A DNA stretch of 64,000 nucleotides, taken from positions 186,001-250,000 of the forward strand of contig CAJPNK010000001.1 of assembly GCA_905372095.1 (NCBI GenBank). Direction: 5' to 3'. Positions 40,747 to 50,455 of the stretch are shown here, one piece after another; position 1 is the stretch's first letter; each line of letters begins with the position of its first letter. Under the pieces are notes generated by a model. That model saw only the letters and a program-made list of their open reading frames with translations. It ran no database searches and had not been told where the DNA came from. This DNA is from Candidatus Saccharimonadota bacterium. Lineage in GTDB: Bacteria; Patescibacteriota; Saccharimonadia; Saccharimonadales; Saccharimonadaceae. The position numbers and the translations under genes were made by a program.

Positions 40747-41520
40747 ATGTTTAAGTATGCCATTGTCCGCCGTCCGTCACATAGTTTGATTGATGGTATC
40801 AGCCAAACGCCAGAAATGGGCAAGCCGGACTATGATTTAGCGTTGCAGCAGCATGATCGCTATGTCGAGATTTTGCGCGAATGCGGTTTGGAAGTGACAG
40901 TTCTAGAGGCCAACGAAGATTATCCAGACAGTGTTTTTATCGAGGATAATGCGTTGTGTACGCCGCGCGGCGTAGCAATTTTGTCGCGTCCTGGTGCTGA
41001 GAGTCGTCGTGGCGAAGCTAGTCTGCCAGATTTGCGCGAAGCACTGGCGCGTTACTATGATGATATTGAACAAGTTGTCGAGCCAGGTACAACTGATCCA
41101 GGCGATATCATGATGGTGGGCGATCACTATTACATCGGGTTGAGCGGCCGCACCAACCAGGCGGCAGCCGACCAAATCACGGCGATTCTCGAGAAACATG
41201 GCATGACCGCCGAAACGGTACCGGTGACAGGCATTCTACACCTGAAAGACGATGTGGTTTATTTAGATAATAACAACTTGATCGTTGCTAAAGCTTACGA
41301 AGACCATCCGGCTTTTGCTAACTTTAATAAGTTAGTCGTTGATGACGATGAATACTATGCAGTGAATAGTTTGTGGATAAATGGCAAGGTAATCGTGCCA
41401 GAAGGCTTTCCGAAAACTGAACAGAAAATTCGCGATTGCGGTTACGAAGTGATTCTGATCAATACTAGCGAGTTTGAGAAAATTACCGGCAGCCTAACTT
41501 GCATGTCGTTGAGGTTTTGA
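40747..41520 (+). CDS. Dimethylarginine dimethylaminohydrolase-like guanidino hydrolase
   Basis: 257 aa, the size of DDAH rather than arginine deiminase (~410). Active-site blocks: ARG-type RRPS at the start, DYPDSVFIEDNALC (~59-72), ILHLKDDVVYLD (His, ~162) and the catalytic Cys252 in SLTCMSLRF at the C-terminus. DDAH converts asymmetric mono- or dimethylarginine to citrulline plus (di)methylamine. Citrulline can feed the OTC domain encoded upstream. The alternative is a short arginine deiminase-type enzyme. Ribosome site AAGGAG. Confidence 0.85.
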   Translation: MFKYAIVRRPSHSLIDGISQTPEMGKPDYDLALQQHDRYVEILRECGLEVTVLEANEDYPDSVFIEDNALCTPRGVAILSRPGAESRRGEASLPDLREALARYYDDIEQVVEPGTTDPGDIMMVGDHYYIGLSGRTNQAAADQITAILEKHGMTAETVPVTGILHLKDDVVYLDNNNLIVAKAYEDHPAFANFNKLVVDDDEYYAVNSLWINGKVIVPEGFPKTEQKIRDCGYEVILINTSEFEKITGSLTCMSLRF

Positions 41521-41524
41521 CAAC

Positions 41525-42469
41525 ATGCCGGGTAAGATTGTAGTTGCGCTTGGCGGCAATGCTTTGCAAAAGCAAGGCGAGGCTTCGGCTCATGCCCAAC
41601 AAGACGTCGCCGACGAGACAGCTCGTCAGCTAGTGCCGTTGATTTTGGCTGGCTATCAGCTGGTAATCGTTCACGGCAACGGGCCGCAAGTTGGTAATAT
41701 TGTTTTGCACGAAGAAGCAATTAACACGCCAGAAGTACCAACTTTCCCGCTCGATACGTGCGTAGCGATGAGCCAAGGGGCGATCGGTTTTTGGTTGCAG
41801 CAAGCGTTGATTGACGAATTCTCGCGCCGGCAGATGAAAAGCGTCGCTTCGACAGTTGTTACGCAAGTAGTGGTTGACGCTAACGATCCGGCTTTTAGTA
41901 GTCCTACGAAGCCAATAGGCGTATTTTATCAGACCGAAGCAGAAGCCCAGCAGGCTGCTAACGGTCGTAACTTCACATTCAAAGAAGATGCTGGGCGCGG
42001 TTGGCGGCGCGTGGTACCGTCGCCGAAGCCGCAGCGGATCGTCGAAGAATATACGGTCAAGGCAATGATTGATGCTGGCGTGACGGTTATCACGGGTGGC
42101 GGTGGCGGCGTGCCGGTTGTTGAAACTGTCAGTGATGGCTTAGAGGGGGTCGAGGCAGTAATTGATAAGGATTTCACAGCGGCAGTGGTGGCTGATGCGA
42201 TTGATGCTGAGGCACTGGTGATACTGACGGCAGTTGATGGCGCGATGGTTGATTATGGTAAACCGACCGCGCGCACAATTGGACGCACTAATCTCCAAGA
42301 GATGCAGCGCTACATTGACGAAAATCAGTTCGCGCCGGGTAGTATGCTGCCCAAAGTGCAAGCGGCCTTGAAATTTGTCGAAAAGCCAGGTCGCCGGGCA
42401 ATTATCGCTAGCCTGGGTAGCGCCGAACAAGCCTTGGCTGGGCAGGTTGGCACAATTATCGAGAGCTAG
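41525..42469 (+). CDS. arcC: Carbamate kinase
   Basis: 314 aa, full length. KIVVALGGNALQKQGEAS at the N-terminus, HGNGPQVGNI (~46-55), TGGGGGVPVV (~196-205), DKDFTAAVVADAIDAEALVIL (~214-234) and the C-terminal PGSMLPKVQAALKF are all hallmarks of the family. It makes ATP from carbamoyl phosphate and ADP, the energy-yielding step of the arginine pathway. It starts 4 nt after the DDAH stop and is followed by a terminator at 42490. Confidence 0.95.
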   Translation: MPGKIVVALGGNALQKQGEASAHAQQDVADETARQLVPLILAGYQLVIVHGNGPQVGNIVLHEEAINTPEVPTFPLDTCVAMSQGAIGFWLQQALIDEFSRRQMKSVASTVVTQVVVDANDPAFSSPTKPIGVFYQTEAEAQQAANGRNFTFKEDAGRGWRRVVPSPKPQRIVEEYTVKAMIDAGVTVITGGGGGVPVVETVSDGLEGVEAVIDKDFTAAVVADAIDAEALVILTAVDGAMVDYGKPTARTIGRTNLQEMQRYIDENQFAPGSMLPKVQAALKFVEKPGRRAIIASLGSAEQALAGQVGTIIES

Positions 42470-42489
42470 CTAATATCTATAAGTACAGC

Positions 42490-42524
42490 AAAATAGCGCG
42501 AGTTTTAGCTCGGGCTATTTTTAT
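42490..42524 (+). terminator. Terminator of the arginine operon
   Basis: AAAATAGC-G-CGAG pairs with CTCG-G-GCTATTTT (one G-G mismatch) around TTTTAG, followed by T residues. Confidence 0.65.
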
Positions 42525-42573
42525 ATTTTGATAATGCGGTTGACGTTTTTCGCCAACTTTCTTATACTTGGGT

Positions 42574-42600
42574 CTAGCACTCTGCGGTTAAGAGTGCTAA
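42574..42600 (+). promoter_or_regulatory. CIRCE element upstream of groES
   Basis: CTAGCACTC-N9-GAGTGCTAA, one mismatch from the consensus inverted repeat. It is bound by HrcA, which represses groESL until heat shock. A second CIRCE lies at 63664 before dnaJ. Confidence 0.92.
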
Positions 42601-42627
42601 AATAGATTAGAAAAGGAGGATATAATC

Positions 42628-42894
42628 ATGAGTTCACCAATCAAGCCAATGGCGCATTATGTCGTGGCTGTCAAAGAAAAGAAACCGGAAAAAACAGCTA
42701 GCGGCATTTTCTTGCCAGAATCAGCCCAAGAAAAATCGGAAGCTGCTAAAGTAGTAGCTGTTGGTTCGGCAGTCAAAGATGTGGCTGATGGCGCACGGGT
42801 TGTCTACAAAAACTACGCAGCGACGACTATCAAGCTTGATAAGGAAGAATATTTAATTATCAAAGACGAGGATATCCTCGCTACAATTGAATAG
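42628..42894 (+). CDS. groES: Co-chaperonin GroES
   Basis: 88 aa, slightly short of the ~95 usual. It carries the GroES roof and loop pattern: KPMAHYVVAVKEKKPEKTASGIFLP (mobile-loop region), KVVAVGSAV and YKNYAATTIKLDKEEYLIIKDEDILATIE at the end. Lid for the GroEL folding chamber. Ribosome site AGGAGGA; 9 nt before groEL. Regulated by CIRCE. Confidence 0.95.
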   Translation: MSSPIKPMAHYVVAVKEKKPEKTASGIFLPESAQEKSEAAKVVAVGSAVKDVADGARVVYKNYAATTIKLDKEEYLIIKDEDILATIE

Positions 42895-42903
42895 GAGAAA
42901 AAT

Positions 42904-44544
42904 ATGGCAAAAAAAGTTTTTTACGATGAAGATGCGCGTGCTCGCGTATTGGCTGGCGCAAAAATTTTGTATAACGCTGTGAAAACAACGATGGGGCCAA
43001 AAGGCCGCAACGTAGTTATCGGCAAAAGTTACGGCGGCCCGAGCGTGACGCACGATGGTGTGACAGTTGCGAAAAGTATTGATATCGACGAAGCTGATGA
43101 CGAGACGATTGGCTTCAAAGTTGGCGCTGAGCTCATCAAACAGGCTGCTAACAAGATGAATGATGTAGCTGGCGACGGCACTACGACAGTGACGGTTTTA
43201 ACTTATCATATTTTAAACGAAGCTAATAAGCTAATTGCAGCTGGCCACAATCCGATGTTACTACGCAAAGGTTTAGAACGTGCTGCTAGCGAGATTATCA
43301 AGGAGCTCAGTAAACTCGCCGACGATATTCGCGGCGACAAAAAACGTATCGCTGAAGTGGCGACAATCTCCGCAGGCGATGAGGCGATTGGCAAACTGAT
43401 TGCTGACGTCATGGAAAAGATTGGCCCGAACGGCGTGGTGACCGTCGAAGAAGGCCGCGGCTTAGAGCTCGAAAGCGAAGTAGTCGAAGGCTTCACGGTA
43501 CAACGCGGCTTCGTCAGCCCGTACATGGTGACCGATGCTAAGCGTATGGAAGCAGTTTACGATAAACCAGCAATTGTAGTGACCGATAAGAAAGTCTCTT
43601 CGGCGCAAGAATTCGTGCCGTTACTCGAAATGATTGCTCAAACTGGTAAGAAAGATTTGGTGCTGATCGCCGACGATGTTGATGGCGAAGCGCTGAGCTT
43701 GTTGGTGCTAAATCGGCTTAAAGGTGCTTTCAATACCTTGGCTATCAAAGCTCCGAGCGACAAAGATGTGCTGTATGATATCGCAGCGTTGGTTGGCGCC
43801 AAAGTTATCACCGAAGACACTGGCATGACATTTGATAATGTCGGTAGCGACGTAATTGGCTCGGCCCGCAAAGTGATCGCCACCAAGGATCTGGCAACTA
43901 TTGTCGAGGGTGAAGGGTCAAAGGCGGCGGTTAGTGCTCGCGTCGATCAAATCGAACTGGAAGTTGATAATGCTACCAGCGACTATACCAAGAAGAATTT
44001 GCAAAAACGCCATGCAGCTTTGACTGGCGAAGTGGCGGTGATTAAAGTTGGCGGTGCGACCGAGACTGAAATCGAAGAAAAGAAATATCGTGTCGATGAC
44101 GCTGTGGCTGCTGTCAAAGCAGCGCTGGCTGAAGGTATTGTGCCAGGCGGCGGTGTAACGCTAGTGAATCTAGCCTGTAGTTATAAGCATTCGAATAGCA
44201 AAGATGCTTCGGTATTAGCGGGCGAAGATTTGCTGATTCACGCACTTGAACAGCCATTCCGAATCTTGCTGAGCAACTCTGGTCTAAATGCCGACGAGTG
44301 GCTGCCGCAGGTCAAAAAAGCCAAAGCTGGCCAAGGTATCAATGTCAACCACCCGAATGAATTGCTTGATCTAAAGTCGGCAGGCGTAGTTGACCCAGTA
44401 CGCGTTACCAAGGAGGCCTTGCAGAATGCTGCCTCAATTGCTGGTACGGCGATGACAATGGGCGCATTGGTTGTTGATCTGCCAGAGAAAGAAACGCCAG
44501 GTGCTGCTATGCCAAATATGGGCGGCGGCATGGGTATGTACTAA
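42904..44544 (+). CDS. groEL: Chaperonin GroEL
   Basis: 546 aa, standard length, ending in the Gly-Met tail NMGGGMGMY. ATP-site motifs: TMGPKGRNVVIGKSYGGPSVTHDG near the start, GDGTTTVTVL (~87-96), and PGGGVTLVN (~414-422). Forms the folding chamber with GroES. Housekeeping-type codon use. A strong terminator follows at 44574. Confidence 0.97.
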   Translation: MAKKVFYDEDARARVLAGAKILYNAVKTTMGPKGRNVVIGKSYGGPSVTHDGVTVAKSIDIDEADDETIGFKVGAELIKQAANKMNDVAGDGTTTVTVLTYHILNEANKLIAAGHNPMLLRKGLERAASEIIKELSKLADDIRGDKKRIAEVATISAGDEAIGKLIADVMEKIGPNGVVTVEEGRGLELESEVVEGFTVQRGFVSPYMVTDAKRMEAVYDKPAIVVTDKKVSSAQEFVPLLEMIAQTGKKDLVLIADDVDGEALSLLVLNRLKGAFNTLAIKAPSDKDVLYDIAALVGAKVITEDTGMTFDNVGSDVIGSARKVIATKDLATIVEGEGSKAAVSARVDQIELEVDNATSDYTKKNLQKRHAALTGEVAVIKVGGATETEIEEKKYRVDDAVAAVKAALAEGIVPGGGVTLVNLACSYKHSNSKDASVLAGEDLLIHALEQPFRILLSNSGLNADEWLPQVKKAKAGQGINVNHPNELLDLKSAGVVDPVRVTKEALQNAASIAGTAMTMGALVVDLPEKETPGAAMPNMGGGMGMY

Positions 44545-44573
44545 ACCTGTTCGTTGTATACCAGACAGCGTAG

Positions 44574-44600
44574 AGCCCACCGTTATGCGGTGGGCTTTCT
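44574..44600 (+). terminator. Rho-independent terminator of groESL
   Basis: AGCCCACCG (44574-44582) pairs with CGGTGGGCT (44588-44596) around TTATG, then TTCTT. Confidence 0.85.
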
Positions 44601-44703
44601 TGACAAACTTGACAAAGAGCAATTTATAACCTAGAATATTGCACAGTGTAAATTTACCGATTATACACGGTTAATCTCTAGAATTGCGGCAGTAAGGGGG
44701 TCT

Positions 44704-46467
44704 GTGAAACATATATTGAGGATTTTTAGCGGTTACTGGCTGATGTTCATCATCTTGGTTGGCTTTACCTACGCCATGGTGATGGCGAATTTGTGGCTGC
44801 CTGATAAGATGTCGGAAATTGTCAATAACGGCATCATCAAGCAAGACATGCCCGCCATTTGGCACAACGGACTAGCGATGATTTTGGTGACGGCGGCGGG
44901 CGGATTGTGCTCGATCGTCATCGGATTTTTAGCCTCCCGGATTGCCACTGGTATGGCGCAAAAATTGCGAATGGAACTATTCGAGCGAGTCGAGAGTTTT
45001 GCGCTGGCGGACTTTAATAAATTTTCGACTGCCTCGCTGATCACCCGCTCAACCAACGATATTCAGCAAATTCAGATGACGTCAATCCTGCTGCTGCGCC
45101 TGGCATTGATGGCACCAATCATGGCAATTGGCGGTCTGCAAAAAGCCATTCATAACGCACCAAATTTGAGCTGGATCATTGCACTGGCAGTGTCGGTGTT
45201 GCTGGTCGTCATTGCCGTACTGTTCGTCATTGCCGTGCCGCGGTTTAAGAAATTGCAAACGCTGGTGGATAAACTCAATTTGGTGACGCGCGAAAATCTG
45301 GTCGGCTTAAAAGTTATTCGCGCCTTTCACAACGAAAAAATTGAGCAGAAAAAATTCCAGCAAGCCAACGCTGAGCTAAACAAAATGAACTTATTTGTCA
45401 ATCGGCTGATGATGCTGCTTGACCCAATCATGACGCTGGTGATGAACTTTTCTAGCGTGGCGATTATCTGGTTCGGCGCGCATTTGATCAGTAGCGGCAA
45501 TCTACAAATTGGTAATATGATGGCGTTTTTGGAGTACGCCATGCAGGTCATCATTTCGTTCCTACTGCTGTCGATGGTGTTTATCATGGTGCCGCGAGCG
45601 GACGTGTCGGTAAAGCGGGTGGGCGAGGTGCTCGACACGCTGCCGTCAATCGTTGATCCGCCGTCGCCGCAGCAATTGCCGCATGACGCTACGGGTAAAA
45701 TCGAATTTAAAGACGTGACTTTTACCTATCCAGACGCCGACCTTCCGGTACTTTCCAATATCAATTTCACGGCCGAACCAGGGCAAACCACAGCGTTCAT
45801 TGGCAGTACTGGGTCTGGTAAATCGACGTTGATCAATTTGATTCCGCGCTTTTACGATGTGTCGGCGGGGCAGATTTTGCTGGACGGCGTGGATATTCGC
45901 CAACTCAAACTAGAGGAATTGTACGATCAAATCGGCTACGTACCGCAAAAGGGTGTGTTGTTTAGCGGGACGATTGCCAGCAATATCAAGTATGGCAATG
46001 CCAAAGCCAGCCAAAAATTGGTTGAAAAATCCGCTAAAATCGCTCAAGCCGCCGAGTTCGTCAGCGAGCTAAAAAACGGTTACAAAAATGATATTGCTCA
46101 AGGCGGCAGCAATGTTTCCGGCGGCCAGCGGCAGCGTTTGTCGATTGCCCGGGCGATTGCTGTCGAGCCGAATGTCTACATTTTTGACGATTCGTTCTCG
46201 GCGCTGGATTTCAAAACTGACGCCAAATTACGCTCGGCGCTTGCCAAAGAAACCAAACATAAAACCGTGCTCATCGTCGGTCAGCGCATCAATACCATCA
46301 TGAACGCTGACAAAATCATTGTGCTGGACGAAGGTAAAATTGTTGGTCAGGGCACGCACCAGGAATTGATGAAAAATTGCGAAGTCTATCAAGAAATTGC
46401 TGCCTCCCAGCTCTCAGAAGATGACCTGCAGAAAATGTCGGCGACGACTGCGAAAGGAGCGGCATGA
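44704..46467 (+). CDS. ABC exporter half-transporter A
   Basis: 587 aa, start GTG at 44704 behind AAGGGGG. Six membrane helices in ~1-310, then the ATPase: Walker A GSTGSGKST (~366), signature VSGGQRQR (~475) and Walker B VYIFDDSFSALDF (~499), where the catalytic position after Asp-Asp is Ser instead of Glu. That degenerate site is usual for one subunit of a heterodimeric exporter; the partner is the overlapping gene at 46464. Probably a multidrug or lipid exporter. Confidence 0.92.
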   Translation: MKHILRIFSGYWLMFIILVGFTYAMVMANLWLPDKMSEIVNNGIIKQDMPAIWHNGLAMILVTAAGGLCSIVIGFLASRIATGMAQKLRMELFERVESFALADFNKFSTASLITRSTNDIQQIQMTSILLLRLALMAPIMAIGGLQKAIHNAPNLSWIIALAVSVLLVVIAVLFVIAVPRFKKLQTLVDKLNLVTRENLVGLKVIRAFHNEKIEQKKFQQANAELNKMNLFVNRLMMLLDPIMTLVMNFSSVAIIWFGAHLISSGNLQIGNMMAFLEYAMQVIISFLLLSMVFIMVPRADVSVKRVGEVLDTLPSIVDPPSPQQLPHDATGKIEFKDVTFTYPDADLPVLSNINFTAEPGQTTAFIGSTGSGKSTLINLIPRFYDVSAGQILLDGVDIRQLKLEELYDQIGYVPQKGVLFSGTIASNIKYGNAKASQKLVEKSAKIAQAAEFVSELKNGYKNDIAQGGSNVSGGQRQRLSIARAIAVEPNVYIFDDSFSALDFKTDAKLRSALAKETKHKTVLIVGQRINTIMNADKIIVLDEGKIVGQGTHQELMKNCEVYQEIAASQLSEDDLQKMSATTAKGAA

Positions 46468-48464
46468 TGGCTCAGCAAAGCATGAAAAAACGCCAGCCAA
46501 TGAAGATGGGCGGTCCAATGGGCGGTGGTATGGGCGCGGGCGAAAAAGCCAAAGATTTCAAAGGCACGGTCAAGAAGTTAGCCAAATATTTGGCAGAGTT
46601 TCGCTGGCAAATGCTCATGGTGGCGATTTTCGCGGTCGGTAGTACGACGTTTGCGATTGTCAGTCCGAAGATTTTGGGTGGCGCTACCAACCAAATTGTC
46701 GAAGATTATGTCAGTATGAAGGCTTACGAAACCATCACCAGTAAGCTGCCAAATGGTGCTTCGTTGCCAGCTGGCACGACCGGTGCTGATGTTCTGAAGC
46801 GGCTACCGAACAAGTCGGAAATTGAAAGTCAAATTCCGTCGAGCCAGCTCGATACGATCAAAAAACTTGACCTCAGCCAGCGTCCGGAATTTCATTTTGA
46901 TGCCATTTGGCGGATTGTGCTATTGCTGGCTGGTTTGTATGTGCTCAGTGCCATTTTCCGCTACATCCAAACCTGGCTGATGACCCAAGTGACGCAGACG
47001 GTTACTTTCAGGATGCGCCGGCAATTATCCGAAAAAATTAACCGTTTGCCGCTGAGTTATTTTGACAAGCAAACCTACGGCGAGGTGCTCAGCCGTGTCA
47101 CCAACGATGTCGATACCATCAGTCAGACGCTCAATCAAAGCCTGTCGCAGGTCGTGTCTTCGACAGTGATGGTCCTGGGAATTTTGATGATGATGTTTTC
47201 CATCAGCTGGCAAATGTCGCTGGTGGCGCTGCTGGTGCTGCCGTTGGCTGGCGGCGTAATCACGCTGATCGCCAAAAGCTCGCAAAAGCAATTCCTCCGT
47301 CAGCAAACACAGTTGGGTGAATTGAACGGCCACATCGAAGAAATGTACGGCGGCCATCAGGTGATGCGCGTGTTCAACGGCCAGAAAAAGTCGCTGGCTA
47401 AGTTTTCGCGGGTGAACGATCAATTGCAGGAAAGCGCCTGGAAAGCTCAATTTTTGTCGGGGCTGATTTATCCGATCATGAATTTCATCGGCAATATCGG
47501 TTACGTCGTGATGGCGATTTTGGGCGGTTGGCTGGCGATTAACGGCCGGCTGAAAATCGGTGACATCCAAGCCTTCATTCAATACATCGACCAGTTCAAC
47601 CAGCCGCTGGTGCAGGTCGCCAACATCGCCAACATCTTGCAATCAACAGCGGCGGCGGCCGAGCGCGTGTTTGAATTTTTGGACGAGCCAGAAGAACAGG
47701 CGGAAGGTAAGGATTTGGTAAAATTGGCGAACGTCAAGGGCGAAGTCGAATTTGACAATGTGGTCTTTGGCTACAAGCCTGATCAAACCATCATCAAGGG
47801 TCTGTCGGCGCACATCAAGCCAGGTCAGCGCGTGGCGATCGTCGGTCCAACGGGCGCGGGCAAAACCACCTTGGTCAATTTACTGATGCGATTTTACGAA
47901 ATTAACAGCGGCGCGATCAAAATCGACGGCGTCAATATAGCCCAGATGAAGCGCAGCGACGTGCGGCAAATGTTTGGCATGGTGTTGCAGGACACTTGGT
48001 TGTTTAACGGCACGATTCGCCAAAATTTGCTCTATGGCAATCCAACAGCCAGTGAAGAAGAGATGGTTGCTACCGCCAAGGAGGCGCATGTTGACCATTT
48101 CGTGCGGTCGCTGCCGGGCGGCTACGATATGGTACTGGGCGAGGAAGCTGCGAACATTTCACAGGGCGAAAAGCAGCTGCTGACGATTGCCCGGGCAATG
48201 CTGGCGCGCACGCCAATGCTGATTTTGGACGAAGCGACCAGTTCGGTCGACACCCGCACTGAAGTGCTCATCCAAAAAGCCATGGACAAGTTGATGCAGG
48301 GCAAGACCAGCTTCGTCATCGCTCATCGCCTGAGTACCATTCGCGACGCCGATCTAATCTTGGTCGTTCGCGACGGTAATATCATTGAGCAAGGCAAGCA
48401 TGACGAACTGCTGAAGCAGGGCGGCTTTTATGCTGAGCTGTATAATAGCCAGTTTGCTGAGTGA
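46464..48464 (+). CDS. ABC exporter half-transporter B
   Basis: 666 aa. A Gly/Met-rich N-terminal tail (KMGGPMGGGMGAGEKAKDF), six helices with an unusually long first extracytoplasmic loop (~80-150), then the ATPase: Walker A GPTGAGKTT (~464), signature ISQGEKQL (~568, in place of LSGGQ) and Walker B MLILDEATSSVD with an intact catalytic Glu. Together with the degenerate Walker B of the partner this indicates an asymmetric heterodimer with one active site. ATGA overlap with the preceding gene. Confidence 0.92.
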   Translation: MMAQQSMKKRQPMKMGGPMGGGMGAGEKAKDFKGTVKKLAKYLAEFRWQMLMVAIFAVGSTTFAIVSPKILGGATNQIVEDYVSMKAYETITSKLPNGASLPAGTTGADVLKRLPNKSEIESQIPSSQLDTIKKLDLSQRPEFHFDAIWRIVLLLAGLYVLSAIFRYIQTWLMTQVTQTVTFRMRRQLSEKINRLPLSYFDKQTYGEVLSRVTNDVDTISQTLNQSLSQVVSSTVMVLGILMMMFSISWQMSLVALLVLPLAGGVITLIAKSSQKQFLRQQTQLGELNGHIEEMYGGHQVMRVFNGQKKSLAKFSRVNDQLQESAWKAQFLSGLIYPIMNFIGNIGYVVMAILGGWLAINGRLKIGDIQAFIQYIDQFNQPLVQVANIANILQSTAAAAERVFEFLDEPEEQAEGKDLVKLANVKGEVEFDNVVFGYKPDQTIIKGLSAHIKPGQRVAIVGPTGAGKTTLVNLLMRFYEINSGAIKIDGVNIAQMKRSDVRQMFGMVLQDTWLFNGTIRQNLLYGNPTASEEEMVATAKEAHVDHFVRSLPGGYDMVLGEEAANISQGEKQLLTIARAMLARTPMLILDEATSSVDTRTEVLIQKAMDKLMQGKTSFVIAHRLSTIRDADLILVVRDGNIIEQGKHDELLKQGGFYAELYNSQFAE

Positions 48465-48535
48465 TTGCTGAATATTAATTGGGTTTAGCTCTCAGGCCTA
48501 CAAAGGTACAATATGTATAGATAATAGGATTGTAT

Positions 48536-49801
48536 ATGTCAAGAGAATACGTCAATAATCACTATGTACCACAGTGGTATCAAAAACGATTTATTCCTCA
48601 TGGGCAGACTGATAACGAGCTATTCTATCGCAATTTAAAGCCCACGCCATTTATCGATTCGCAAGGAGTATCTCGTCCATCACGAGCCGTCAAAAAACAG
48701 GGGACTCGTCTCTGTTTTAAGGAGGACGATTTGTATGCGAGATGGTTTAATGGAGTTAAGTATACCGATATTGAACAAATATTTTTTGGAAATATTGATA
48801 ATTATGGCAGGAAGGCTGTCGATTTCTTTGCTAAATATGATCATCAAAATCCTAACTGGGATGGCAAAATGTTTAGGGCTTTGATGTTGTATATGAGTAC
48901 ACAAAAATTAAGAACTCCAAAAGGTCTCGGCTGGTTAGCAGGGCAGGTAGGGTCAGATGATAGGAATACCGTATTAAGGCATATGATACAACTTCGGCAA
49001 CTTTATGGTTCAATCTGGACGGAGTGTGTTTGGCAAATTGCTAATGCAGGTCAATCAGATACTAAGTTCATAGTCTCCGATCATCCTGTCACGGTGTATA
49101 ATCGTTTTCTTGGTCCAAGAAATAGACAGTGTCGTGGTTTTAACGATCCAGATATAACTCTTCATGCTAGCCACACTTTATTTCCGCTCTCTCTTGATAA
49201 AGTCCTAATACTAACTAATTTATCTTGGGTACGTAATCCGTATCAATCTGGTATTGATCGACGACCTAATCCAAATCCTTTACGACCAGCGATATTTAAG
49301 TATCTTGATATTCAAACACATCGAAACCTTAGTGAAAGGGAAGTTTGTGAAATAAACTTTATAATTAAAAGTCGCGCTTTTCAGTATATTGCTGCTGGCA
49401 GGAAGGAGTGGTTGTATCCCGAAAAGCTTGTATCAAAATCTAACTGGAATAAGTATGGTAATGGATTCTTACTCATGCCAGATCCTCGCGGCGTTAATTA
49501 TAAATCAGAGATTATAATTGGTTTTAAAGATAACACCTATGATGCGTTTGATGAGTATGGTCGTAAACCCTGGGAACAGGGTTACAGTGGACATAATAGA
49601 TCTGTGGGGGATGACTTTGCTACTTTTCAACGGTTTAAGGGAGATTTTGCGTACTTGTTTGGACCGAAACGTCGCGGGCGAGCAGCAGGTTTTAGCGGGG
49701 ACTTGGATAATGAAGAAGACAGTGCTGAGTATCATAGTTTCCATCTGAGAAATGCTAGTAAAAAATATCAGAGAAAAATGAAAGCTACAACAAGACCCTG
49801 A
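48536..49801 (+). CDS. DUF4238-family protein
   Basis: 421 aa from the ATG at 48536; a TTG two codons upstream is less likely. The N-terminal NNHYVPQWYQKRFIP (~6-20) and the later SDHPVTVYNRF (~182-192) match the DUF4238 family, whose function is unknown. Members are scattered on mobile elements. No signal peptide. It is markedly AT-richer than the adjacent ABC exporter and aarF-like genes, so it looks transferred. TACAAT at 48507-48512 is a possible -10. Confidence 0.8.
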   Translation: MSREYVNNHYVPQWYQKRFIPHGQTDNELFYRNLKPTPFIDSQGVSRPSRAVKKQGTRLCFKEDDLYARWFNGVKYTDIEQIFFGNIDNYGRKAVDFFAKYDHQNPNWDGKMFRALMLYMSTQKLRTPKGLGWLAGQVGSDDRNTVLRHMIQLRQLYGSIWTECVWQIANAGQSDTKFIVSDHPVTVYNRFLGPRNRQCRGFNDPDITLHASHTLFPLSLDKVLILTNLSWVRNPYQSGIDRRPNPNPLRPAIFKYLDIQTHRNLSEREVCEINFIIKSRAFQYIAAGRKEWLYPEKLVSKSNWNKYGNGFLLMPDPRGVNYKSEIIIGFKDNTYDAFDEYGRKPWEQGYSGHNRSVGDDFATFQRFKGDFAYLFGPKRRGRAAGFSGDLDNEEDSAEYHSFHLRNASKKYQRKMKATTRP

Positions 49802-49823
49802 AATTATCTCTAGAACAATTAAA

Positions 49824-50288
49824 TCACAATTCCCGCCGCAAAATATCCAACACACCAAACTTTCCAGTTAGCACGGCTTGGTCGATGATGTGCGATGTGA
49901 GGGCAGCGATGAGTTCTTTGGGCCTGGTGCTGTCTGGCAAATTTAACGTCGTATCCAGCGCGTACACGTAAAATTGATAGCGGTGCGTGCCAAACGGCGG
50001 CTGCGGCCCGCCCCAGCCAGGACGACCCCAATTAGTAATCCCCTCGACGGCGTCCGTGGGCAGTGATTCGCCAGTTATTTTAGTGGTTTTGGCCGGCACA
50101 TTCCAAACCGTCCAATGATAAAATCCATCGTGCCCAGGCGCGTCAGGGTCGTGGCAGACGATTGCCAGACTTTTAGTATCTGCTGGCACGTCGCTGATCT
50201 CGAGTGGCGGGCGTTGATTACCGCCGAGCTTGGAGTAAATCTTTGGTATTTTAGCGTTTTCGGCGAACGCAGAGCTGGATATCTTCAT
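49824..50288 (-). CDS. PEBP family protein (YbhB/YbcL-like)
   Basis: 154 aa, complete. The family signatures are SLAIVCHDPDAPG (~45-57), FYHWTVWNVP (~61-70) and GTHRYQFYVYALD (~101-113), which form the ligand pocket. PEBPs bind anionic groups such as phospholipid heads; bacterial members have no well-defined role. Leaderless start: TAAAAT, 6 nt, ATG at 50288. Confidence 0.92.
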   Translation of the reverse strand: MKISSSAFAENAKIPKIYSKLGGNQRPPLEISDVPADTKSLAIVCHDPDAPGHDGFYHWTVWNVPAKTTKITGESLPTDAVEGITNWGRPGWGGPQPPFGTHRYQFYVYALDTTLNLPDSTRPKELIAALTSHIIDQAVLTGKFGVLDILRREL

Positions 50289-50294
50289 AATTTA

Positions 50295-50300
50295 ATTTTA
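50295..50300 (-). promoter_or_regulatory. -10 box of the PEBP gene, leaderless
   Basis: Minus-strand TGG-TAAAAT (extended -10), TAAATT (6 nt), ATG at 50288. Confidence 0.5.
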
Positions 50301-50440
50301 CCATGCCAGTGTTGTCAGGTATGAGGCGCGGTAAAATACGAAACCTTAAACACAGTAACTTACTGAAGCAAAACAGTTTTCGATCGGATTTTATCAATAG
50401 CTGGTTTACCGAACAACCTCTGGAGAGCCACCGGGCTGTA

Positions 50441-50449
50441 TGCTAAAAT
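50441..50449 (+). promoter_or_regulatory. Extended -10 promoter of the AarF-like operon, leaderless
   Basis: TGC-TAAAAT (TAAAAT 50444-50449), then 6 nt to the GTG at 50456. Confidence 0.5.
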
Positions 50450-50455
50450 AAACAT

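Noticed and set aside
47025..47642. 205-codon minus-strand frame inside the second ABC exporter gene
   Set aside because: Shadow of a well-conserved membrane domain, with His/Gln-rich composition; no promoter.
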